Shown here: one piece after another, positions 22,952 through 28,532 of the stretch | Layout of the letters: each line of letters begins with the position of its first letter | Position numbering within the stretch: position 1 is the stretch's first letter | DNA from: a virus | IMG/VR virus record: IMGVR_UViG_3300002138_000040 | Span: 1 to 28,532 of that record | Strand: one strand, 5' to 3' | Length of the DNA: 28,532 nucleotides | Notes under the pieces: generated by a model | The model's database searches: none | What the model saw: the letters and a program-made list of their open reading frames with translations, nothing else | Told to the model about the DNA's origin: nothing | Translations under genes and position numbers: made by a program

Positions 22952-24032
22952 CAAAGTCACCTATCAAAAACAACTTGATATACTTGAAAAAGAAAAAAAC
23001 TACAGAAAGAATGAAAATTTAAACTTTTCAGCAATTAAGGACTTTGATGAAGCTGGCCCCTTTGAGTACTATAAAAAGCATATAGCTAAAGATAGAGTTA
23101 TTAAAACTGAATCTGAGGCATTTGATATAGGCAATCTAGTAGATTGCTTATTAACAGTACCTGATACATTTGATAGTAGATTCTACACATTTAGTGGTGA
23201 TGTGCCTGTTATAGGTCAGAATAGAGAACTTGTAGAAGAAATGTTCAGAATTATAAAAGGTTCATATGACGAAGGTACAGATTCCTTTACTATGGGATTT
23301 GAAGATGTGTTTACTACAGCTTTCGAAAATATTCAATTGGATAAGTTTACAAAAGAACAAGTTAAGTTTAAAGGTAAAACATGGCAAACAGTATTAGATA
23401 TATTTGCAGATGGTCCAATGGAAGACTACTATAATACGTTAATGAGTAATATTAATCGAAGAGGTGTAGGATTGTCTCAAGTTGAAATGGCAGAAGCAAT
23501 TGTTAAAAGCATTCAATCTGTTCCCGTTATTCAGAATATTTATAATGGTATAGACCCCAACGTTGAAGTATCTAATCAATTTCCTATTTATTTTGAATAT
23601 AAAGGATTCAAAATGAAGGGTTTACTGGATACACTTTTTATCAATCATAAACATAAAACTGTACAAGATATTGACTTAAAGACTAGTTGGTCTACGATTG
23701 ATTTTGAATATAATAGAATTAAACAGAGATATTATCTACAAGAAGCTGTATATTACACAGGATTAAAGATTCTCTATCCGGATTATAAGGTTCTTCCTAG
23801 AAGATACATTATTGCCGATAGTAAAAATCATATAAGGCCTTATATAGCTAAAACAACTGAAGAACATGTAAGTCAAGGGATTAATGGGTTTACTACTCCT
23901 TCAGGTATGGTAAGAAAGGGATTAGATCAACTCCTAGACGAGCTTAAGTGGCATTTTGATAATTCAACTTGGAATACCACTAAAGAAATTTATGAAAATA
24001 ATGATGAAATAACTTTAAAATTATTTGCATAA
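22929..24032 (+). CDS. PD-(D/E)XK nuclease (RecE/Cas4-like exonuclease)
   Basis: A 367-aa protein. An N-terminal helical part with NLNFSAIKDF and FDIGNLVDCLL (the 'G.LvD.ll' helix with a conserved His replaced) precedes a nuclease core: GLLDTLFIN with Asp234, then the DIDLKTS strand with Asp249 and Lys251, then QRYYLQEAVYYTG, where Gln and Tyr are typical. This is the lambda-exonuclease-like set of motifs. Together with the RecA gene just downstream and the Sak4-like ATPase upstream it likely makes single-stranded tails for recombination-dependent replication. It overlaps the HAD gene by 23 nt. Confidence 0.8.
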   Translation: MNLESISNKVTYQKQLDILEKEKNYRKNENLNFSAIKDFDEAGPFEYYKKHIAKDRVIKTESEAFDIGNLVDCLLTVPDTFDSRFYTFSGDVPVIGQNRELVEEMFRIIKGSYDEGTDSFTMGFEDVFTTAFENIQLDKFTKEQVKFKGKTWQTVLDIFADGPMEDYYNTLMSNINRRGVGLSQVEMAEAIVKSIQSVPVIQNIYNGIDPNVEVSNQFPIYFEYKGFKMKGLLDTLFINHKHKTVQDIDLKTSWSTIDFEYNRIKQRYYLQEAVYYTGLKILYPDYKVLPRRYIIADSKNHIRPYIAKTTEEHVSQGINGFTTPSGMVRKGLDQLLDELKWHFDNSTWNTTKEIYENNDEITLKLFA

Positions 24033-24055
24033 TAAAGATACTTTGCGTATCTTTG
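24024..24055 (+). promoter_or_regulatory. Bacteroidetes-type promoter for the recA-like gene
   Basis: TTTG (24024-24027), 20 nt, then TATCTTTG (24048-24055), with the ATG at 24060 after 4 nt. The promoter's upstream element lies within the last codons of the nuclease gene. Confidence 0.82.
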
Positions 24056-24059
24056 TAGC

Positions 24060-25016
24060 ATGTCTAAAGAAAAAAAAGAAGAAAGATCGCATGACCAAAT
24101 TCTCGCAGAACTTGAAAAAAAGTGGGGTTTACAAAAAGCAGTAGTGTTACCTAAAGAAATTGTAAGTACAGGAAGCTATACATTAGATATAGCAACAGGT
24201 TTAGGAGGTTATCCTAAAGGAAAGCTTATTGAAATATATGGGCCTGAATCTAGTGGTAAAAGTACTATGATGTTACACGCTTTAGCTGAATTTCAGAAAG
24301 CTTGCCCTGATAAGAAAGCTGCTTTAATTGATTATGAATATTCATTCGATGCTGCATATGCTACATCACTAGGAGTCGATGTCGATTCTTTATTAATCTA
24401 TCAACCCGATTCTCAAGAATCTGGATATGATATGATCTTAGGACTAGTAACATCAGGAATATGTTCACTAGTTGTTATAGATAGTTATACCGCTGCTATA
24501 CCTTTAAAAATTATTCAAGGTGAAATGGGCGATGCTACTATGGGGCTGCAAGCTAGAAATAACAGTAAGTTTTTAGGCAAACTAAAAGGACTTATTGAAA
24601 AATCTAATACAACCGTTATAGGAGTATCTCAAACTAGAGTAAATATAGGAGGTATGGGAGAAGTAAATACTCCAACAGGGGGAAGTGCTTGGAAATTCTA
24701 TCCCGATATGAGATTTAAAGTTTGGAAGAGTAACGATAAGGACAAAGGTTTGAATAGAACAACTATCGATGTTGTTAAAAACAAATGTTCTGCGCCATTC
24801 GGAAAAGCTGAATTTAATATAGTATGGGGTGAAGGAATTGATAACTATATCGAAATTTTAGAAATAGCGTGTGAGAGAGGAGTTGCCAAACAAGCAGGCT
24901 CTTGGTACTCATTTGGTGATATCAAGCTAGGACAAGGCTCTAATGGAGTTAGAACTACCTTTGAAGATAATCCCGAGCTATTTGAAGAAGTTAAAAAATT
25001 AGCAATGGCAAAATAA
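24060..25016 (+). CDS. recA: RecA-like recombinase
   Basis: A 318-aa strand-exchange ATPase close to bacterial RecA. After a charged 35-residue N-terminus come the RecA-type TGSYTLDIATGLGGYPKGKLIEIYG, Walker A GPESSGKST (61-69), ALIDYEYSFD, Walker B LVVIDSYTA, loop L1 around MGDATMGLQAR, ISQTR-like GVSQTRVNIGG, and loop L2 with TPTGGSAWKFYPD. The C-terminal GSWYSFGDIKLGQGSNG matches the RecA end but the protein stops soon after, lacking the long acidic tail. It could catalyse phage recombination and replication restart. A near-leaderless start and its own promoter. Confidence 0.93.
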   Translation: MSKEKKEERSHDQILAELEKKWGLQKAVVLPKEIVSTGSYTLDIATGLGGYPKGKLIEIYGPESSGKSTMMLHALAEFQKACPDKKAALIDYEYSFDAAYATSLGVDVDSLLIYQPDSQESGYDMILGLVTSGICSLVVIDSYTAAIPLKIIQGEMGDATMGLQARNNSKFLGKLKGLIEKSNTTVIGVSQTRVNIGGMGEVNTPTGGSAWKFYPDMRFKVWKSNDKDKGLNRTTIDVVKNKCSAPFGKAEFNIVWGEGIDNYIEILEIACERGVAKQAGSWYSFGDIKLGQGSNGVRTTFEDNPELFEEVKKLAMAK

Positions 25017-25031
25017 AAATTAAAAAAAACA

Positions 25032-25373
25032 ATGAGTGAGAAAATGAATAATGACGAATTCGAAGCTACTGTTGAATTATTTCTTGGTAAAATAAGAGAA
25101 AATTTAGTAGTTAAAGCTAGAGAGTACGCAAGAGGGGGAGATAGGCTAAGTAATTTTAATACAGGAGCTCGTATAAGAAGTAAGTCTAGAGAAGAAGTTC
25201 TTTGGGGAATTGCGACTAAACATTTAGTATCAGTTATTGAAATGGTAGAAGACTCTGAATCAGGAGTTATACCAAGTCAATATATGTTAGATGAAAAGGT
25301 TGGCGATTTAGCAACATACCTTACTTTACTATATGCCTCATTTCAACACAGAATAAATAATGAAAGTAAATAA
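25032..25373 (+). CDS. MazG-like / DUF1599-like helical protein
   Basis: A 113-aa all-helical protein whose residue pattern KAREYARGGDRLSNFNTGA, then WGIATKHLVSVIEM and a late DEKVGDLATYLTLLYASF resembles the DUF1599 (nucleotide modification associated domain 1) and MazG pyrophosphohydrolase folds: a 'K.y.....L.NF' start, a 'KH' helix and an 'E...D...Y' helix for Mg. If correct it acts on nucleotides. It begins 15 nt after the recA-like stop and overlaps the next gene by 14 nt. Confidence 0.6.
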   Translation: MSEKMNNDEFEATVELFLGKIRENLVVKAREYARGGDRLSNFNTGARIRSKSREEVLWGIATKHLVSVIEMVEDSESGVIPSQYMLDEKVGDLATYLTLLYASFQHRINNESK

Positions 25374-25983
25374 TATAGTGCCGGAAGATATACTATATGA
25401 AGATGTAGAGTTACCAAGAAGTGCATTTGGTATGGGTCAATATAACAATTCGCATTATTTTTTATTACCATTATTTAGATTAAGAGGGATGTTAGCATTC
25501 TCAAATGAATACATTGGTTCTTATATTGATGATAGCGGAAGAATATGTAATATTGACGACCGTATTCATATCGTTTTCAAATTTGAGAATTTTACAACTT
25601 CAAAGTATCAAAGAGTAAATTCATATTTTGAAGAAAGAAAAGACTACAAGTTTTCATACTACGCAGGTAGCAATAATGGAAATTTAGTATGTTATGTTTT
25701 AAAAGCCGATAAAGAAGATTCCGATTGCTATAAATCTATAGTAAATGGCGAATATTCTAAAGTACCTAACTGGTACATTGATCGTGCATCTAATTTTCCT
25801 TTTTCTATAGATGTTAGAAAAAGACTACAAGGAATATGTCGAAAAGAAGAATGGCATAGGAATGAAATAGAAGCTCTATTAGACGTCGATTTAGGAAACG
25901 TTGAACAATGGAGTGCATTTGAACCACACATGGAAATATTTAGATACAATGTTAAAAAGAAAGAAGAAACAATACAGCTCTGA
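25360..25983 (+). CDS. Unknown protein (207 aa)
   Basis: A 207-aa protein of mixed alpha/beta composition with several aromatic blocks (QYNNSHYFLLPLFRLRG, ICNIDDRIHIVFKFEN, KDYKFSYYAGS, VPNWYIDRA). No catalytic motif, signal peptide or membrane segment is recognised. The start overlaps the previous gene by 14 nt and its end overlaps the HNH gene by 35 nt, so it is translated in a coupled series after the recombinase. Confidence 0.65.
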   Translation: MKVNNIVPEDILYEDVELPRSAFGMGQYNNSHYFLLPLFRLRGMLAFSNEYIGSYIDDSGRICNIDDRIHIVFKFENFTTSKYQRVNSYFEERKDYKFSYYAGSNNGNLVCYVLKADKEDSDCYKSIVNGEYSKVPNWYIDRASNFPFSIDVRKRLQGICRKEEWHRNEIEALLDVDLGNVEQWSAFEPHMEIFRYNVKKKEETIQL

Positions 25984-26257
25984 GGATTTAGCTAATAAGC
26001 AAAAGCAAAATGAGCTATTTGAGCTTCACTGGAATACTACCAGTCATTACTGTAGATCTTGTAACAGATATTTAGGCAAGGAAAACAAAACGATCTTTCA
26101 CGATCACTTGTTAGAAAAATCAAAATATCCTGAACTTAGATTTGAAATAGGTAATTTATATTTAGTATGCATTGATTGTCATGATATGAAAAGTAGAGGG
26201 TTCCCAACAAGAAAACATTCTGAAGCTATAAGAATAGCAGAAGAAAGATTTCTATAA
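25949..26257 (+). CDS. HNH nuclease, possibly a NinG-like recombination endonuclease
   Basis: A 102-aa protein from the ATG at 25949. A basic start (MLKRKKKQ) is followed by a zinc-bound HNH core: YCRSCNRYLG, TIFHDHLLEKSKY (His-Asp-His), and NLYLVCIDCHDMKSRG. The four Cys of two CxxC pairs and the His residues fit a one-metal nuclease. Its gene lies in the recombination block rather than in an intron, and it may resolve branched DNA. An ATG at 25901 in the same frame would add 16 residues within the previous gene; 25949 is more likely. A terminator follows. Confidence 0.8.
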   Translation: MLKRKKKQYSSEDLANKQKQNELFELHWNTTSHYCRSCNRYLGKENKTIFHDHLLEKSKYPELRFEIGNLYLVCIDCHDMKSRGFPTRKHSEAIRIAEERFL

Positions 26258-26261
26258 CAAT

Positions 26262-26290
26262 AGCCTGCTTATAAAAAGGCAGGCTTTTTA
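26262..26290 (+). terminator. Rho-independent terminator
   Basis: AGCCTGC (26262-26268) pairs with GCAGGCT (26279-26285) around a 10-nt loop, followed by a T run. It closes the transcript that starts before the recA-like gene. Confidence 0.85.
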
Positions 26291-26301
26291 ATTTAAAAAA
26301 T

Positions 26302-26568
26302 ATGACAGCAGCAACAAAATCTAGCGATCCGGAATTTATCGAGTATCGTTATAAAATAGAGCCCCGTCCTTCTGGTTCAGAAGTATATACGTTAAAGCCT
26401 AACGACATACTAGAGATTATGAAAGTTCCTGTAAATAACATATGGACAGTTATGAGTTGCCCTGAATTTGGATATGTTGTCAGACCAGGCTATCGGGTAA
26501 CTAATAGGATTGGATATATTATCACAGAAGAACATTGGAAGAACATGAACGAAATTTATCAATATTAA
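26302..26568 (+). CDS. Unknown protein (88 aa)
   Basis: An 88-aa protein (starting MTAATKSSDP, with EYRYKIEPRPSGSEVYTLK and GYVVRPGYRVTNR) probably made of a small beta fold. No family is recognised. It opens a run of four short unknown genes before the phospholipase, each with 1-2 nt spacing or an overlap. Confidence 0.6.
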   Translation: MTAATKSSDPEFIEYRYKIEPRPSGSEVYTLKPNDILEIMKVPVNNIWTVMSCPEFGYVVRPGYRVTNRIGYIITEEHWKNMNEIYQY

Positions 26569-26569
26569 T

Positions 26570-26761
26570 ATGAAATTTGGAGTATCGGAAGAAGACGTAA
26601 AAACAGTAGCTAGAACCCTTAAAGTGGATCTAACTCAAGAGCAGTTAACATCTATTATAAACAAATTCGAAGACAACGGCTTCGATACTTGGTATATAGT
26701 AGTAGAAGATTTAATCTATGAAGAATTAACAAATGAAACAAAATCAGTTATTCGAAGCTAA
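26570..26761 (+). CDS. Small unknown protein (63 aa)
   Basis: A 63-aa acidic helical protein (MKFGVSEEDVKTVARTLKVD, LTQEQLTSIINKFEDNGFD). The layout is similar to small phage regulators, without a firm match. It begins 1 nt after the previous stop and overlaps the next gene by 29 nt. Confidence 0.55.
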   Translation: MKFGVSEEDVKTVARTLKVDLTQEQLTSIINKFEDNGFDTWYIVVEDLIYEELTNETKSVIRS

Positions 26762-26987
26762 CGAAATTGAATATACAATATATAACTATGAAACAAATGA
26801 AAAGTTATTAGTTGTAAATTCAACAGAGAAAGTAAGACGGTTCTTTGGCAAAAGAATGCACCCTGAACAGATATCTAATAAGGTATTAAAAAATGGGGAA
26901 AGATCCAGATCATTTAGACAAGATGGTACCAAATGTTACATAACTTCAAAAGTAAAAAAAAATGAAACAAATAATAAATGCAAATAA
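26733..26987 (+). CDS. Small unknown basic protein (84 aa)
   Basis: An 84-aa basic protein (MKQNQLFEANEIEYTIYNYE at its start; KVRRFFGKRMHPEQISNKV and KVKKNETNNK later). The middle, with FFGK...HPEQISNKVLKNG, resembles a HTH or NUMOD-like DNA-binding segment, but only faintly. It overlaps its neighbours by 29 and 26 nt. Confidence 0.5.
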   Translation: MKQNQLFEANEIEYTIYNYETNEKLLVVNSTEKVRRFFGKRMHPEQISNKVLKNGERSRSFRQDGTKCYITSKVKKNETNNKCK

Positions 26988-27225
26988 CATTATAAAAGAA
27001 TTTGGAAGCTATGCCGCTTCTAAACCTTACAAACCTGTACCAATATCACATATGGTAAATGATAGATTTAGAGTATTAGCTTTACCTAAACATAAGGGGG
27101 TAATTACATTTAAGCCTTCATGTAGGTATATAGCTGTACTTGACGGCTCTCCTGAGAGTTATATTATTATGAAGATATCGCTAAAGACTCTTCGTACAAT
27201 TTACAATAAAGGAAGTAATGGATAA
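26962..27225 (+). CDS. Small unknown protein (87 aa)
   Basis: An 87-aa basic protein (MKQIINANNIIKEFGSYAAS, VNDRFRVLALPKHKG, YIAVLDGSPESYIIMKI). No domain is recognised. It overlaps the upstream gene by 26 nt and the patatin-like gene by 8 nt. Confidence 0.5.
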   Translation: MKQIINANNIIKEFGSYAASKPYKPVPISHMVNDRFRVLALPKHKGVITFKPSCRYIAVLDGSPESYIIMKISLKTLRTIYNKGSNG

Positions 27226-28132
27226 TAAAAACATAAGCGCGTTGAGTATATCCGGCGGTGCAATGGGCATCGTCGGACAATTCGGCGTAACTGAACAAAT
27301 CTTTAACCGAATTAAACCAGAATATTTTGCTGGTATTAGTGCGGGAAGTATCTTAGCATTAGCTATGCCTACAGTTGATTGGAATTCTACATGTGAGTGT
27401 AGAACTTTTAATCTAAAAAGGGCTTTGCTAGGAATTAGATCTTGTGATATTTGGAGTGCGAATCCTCTAAATAAAAAAGGAGGATTCTCAATAATAGCTG
27501 TAGCAAGTATTTTATCAGGTAAACCCGGCTTAGGAGATATGAGTAATTTAGGTGAGTATCTATCTAAACATGTTCCTAAGAATAAATTTATTATGAGGCT
27601 GAAAGATAACCCAAGATATAAAGGTATATTTGTAGGTTCTGTTGATTTTAATACTGGTAGTAGACAATATGTCAATCTTAAAGATTGTTCATATAATGAT
27701 GCTCTTGATTGGGTTATTGCATCATCTTCTATTCCAGTATTTGCAGAACCGGTTGAAAAGGATTCAAGCTTCTATTTTGATGGAGGTGTTAGAAATCATA
27801 ATCCCGGACATTGGTTAACAGAAAACTATGGTAAAGATTTTAATAGATTAACTAGTATATATTCCAGACCTGAAAATTATGATATATCTAATAAGGATTG
27901 GAAGCCTGATAATGTATTAAAAGTACTTGAAAGAAGTATTGAAATCATGCAAATGGAGATTTCAAAACGGGATCAAAAAGAAGAGATTCGATTATGCTCA
28001 GATCTAGGTATCGATTTAAGTCAGATATTCTTACCTAAGATGCTACAAGGATATTATGATACTGACACTACTAGATTAAGAGCATTATACGAAGCTGGTA
28101 AAAAAATAGGAAAGGAGTTTAATGAAAGATAA
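27218..28132 (+). CDS. Patatin-like phospholipase
   Basis: A 304-aa serine lipase of the patatin fold. The oxyanion loop is SGGAMG (12-17), the nucleophile elbow is GISAGS with Ser41, and the catalytic Asp is in FYFDGGVRNHNP (Asp188). Both members of the Ser-Asp dyad are present, with ASSSIPVFAEPVE before the Asp block as in the family. It would hydrolyse acyl chains of membrane phospholipids. No signal peptide, so it is made in the cytoplasm and acts from the inside unless exported another way. Possible jobs are lysis support, remodelling of the host membrane or competition with host defences. It overlaps the neighbours by 8 and 11 nt. Confidence 0.88.
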   Translation: MDNKNISALSISGGAMGIVGQFGVTEQIFNRIKPEYFAGISAGSILALAMPTVDWNSTCECRTFNLKRALLGIRSCDIWSANPLNKKGGFSIIAVASILSGKPGLGDMSNLGEYLSKHVPKNKFIMRLKDNPRYKGIFVGSVDFNTGSRQYVNLKDCSYNDALDWVIASSSIPVFAEPVEKDSSFYFDGGVRNHNPGHWLTENYGKDFNRLTSIYSRPENYDISNKDWKPDNVLKVLERSIEIMQMEISKRDQKEEIRLCSDLGIDLSQIFLPKMLQGYYDTDTTRLRALYEAGKKIGKEFNER

Positions 28133-28532
28133 AATACAAAAAAGAATAGAATTTAACAACGCATTCGGGGTATCTGAGCAGAGCCCCGAATTAATTTCTA
28201 AATTGCTCAACGAGGAAGTCGAAGAGTACTTAAAAGCCGCTAGTGAGAATGACGAAGTTGAAATAGCTGATGCTGCTGCTGACATATTATACATTTTGAT
28301 AGGCTTGATAATAAAACATGGACTGGTTGATAAAATAGATGATATTTACAACGAGGTGCATGCTAGCAACATGTCAAAATTAGATAATGATGGCAAGCCT
28401 ATAATCAATGGAGTTAATGGATTTGATGACAGCAGACCCGCAGGTAAAGTTTTAAAAAGTAAAAATTTTATAGAACCTAATATTGCAGGAATACTGAATG
28501 GTACATATAAACCTAGAAATAGATATATAAAA
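28122..28532 (+). CDS. MazG-like NTP pyrophosphohydrolase (partial, cut by window end)
   Basis: 137 codons are visible with no stop before the window end. The protein has the all-alpha NTP pyrophosphohydrolase signature: a helix with LISKLLNEEVEEYLKAA (Glu-Glu...Glu for Mg), then EIADAAADILYILIGL with the second acidic set, and the later HASNMSKLDNDGKPI seen in phosphoribosyl-ATP/MazG-type enzymes. It probably hydrolyses (d)NTPs to NMPs, either cleaning the pool or lowering alarmone levels. It overlaps the patatin-like gene by 11 nt. Confidence 0.8.
   Translation, partial: MKDKIQKRIEFNNAFGVSEQSPELISKLLNEEVEEYLKAASENDEVEIADAAADILYILIGLIIKHGLVDKIDDIYNEVHASNMSKLDNDGKPIINGVNGFDDSRPAGKVLKSKNFIEPNIAGILNGTYKPRNRYIK

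Noticed and set aside
27181-27675. A 164-aa frame on the - strand.
   Set aside because: It is antisense to the patatin-like gene, whose catalytic motifs are intact, and all other genes are on the + strand.
1-28532. Reassigned stop codons, as known in some crAss-like phages.
   Set aside because: Genes end cleanly at TAA, TGA or TAG with the next start close by, and no conserved domain reads through an in-frame stop except at the two introns.
1-28532. CRISPR arrays, insertion sequences or attachment sites.
   Set aside because: No regularly spaced repeats, transposase genes or terminal inverted repeats with duplications were seen on reading.

Overview
The window looks like the early/middle (replication and nucleotide-metabolism) part of a large, AT-rich, tailed-phage genome that infects a Bacteroidetes host. 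This rests on four things. All convincing genes lie on the + strand, packed with short or negative spacing. Five genes carry a Bacteroidetes-type promoter (a TTG/TTTG element, 19-20 nt, then TATCTTTG) a few bases before the start codon. A phage replication set is present: family B DNA polymerase, DnaG-like primase, small P-loop ATPase, uracil-DNA-glycosylase-like protein, RecA, PD-(D/E)XK nuclease. Group I introns and homing-type endonucleases are frequent. A crAss-like (Crassvirales-type) phage fits this gene set, but no capsid, portal or terminase gene is in the window, so that assignment is inference.

Layout. 1-78 is the 3' end of a gene. 79-568 has no gene but is packed with folded RNA: a Leu(UAA)-like tRNA with a 40-odd-nt insertion by the anticodon, two unexplained folded elements and a tRNA-sized cloverleaf. 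569-5861 holds small unknown genes, an ADP-ribosylglycohydrolase (1286) and a HAD phosphatase (5436), with a pseudoknot-like RNA at 914-995. Another tRNA-like element lies at 5890-6000. 6018-12612 is the replication block: DUF3307-type membrane protein, coiled-coil peptide, DNA polymerase split by a 291-nt group I intron, P-loop ATPase, two unknown proteins, primase, and a UDG-fold protein lacking its catalytic Asp.

12624-21551 is the most unusual part: a translationally coupled cassette of gamma-glutamylcyclotransferase, an unknown protein, a COOH-NH2 ligase, an ATP-grasp ligase, a catalytically dead class I glutamine amidotransferase, an intact class II glutamine amidotransferase with a hydrophobic N-terminal leader, and a second amidoligase whose gene is split by a group I intron carrying an HNH endonuclease. 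Together they could release ammonia from glutamine and make or edit amide/peptide bonds on an unknown substrate.

21590-28532 holds a GIY-YIG endonuclease, a signal-peptide-like mini protein, a second HAD phosphatase, the PD-(D/E)XK nuclease, RecA, an HNH nuclease, MazG-like proteins, a patatin-like phospholipase and several short unknown genes, with intrinsic terminators at 22364 and 26262.

Functions are motif-based; no database search was run. The polymerase intron boundaries are well supported. Those of the amidoligase intron are approximate.
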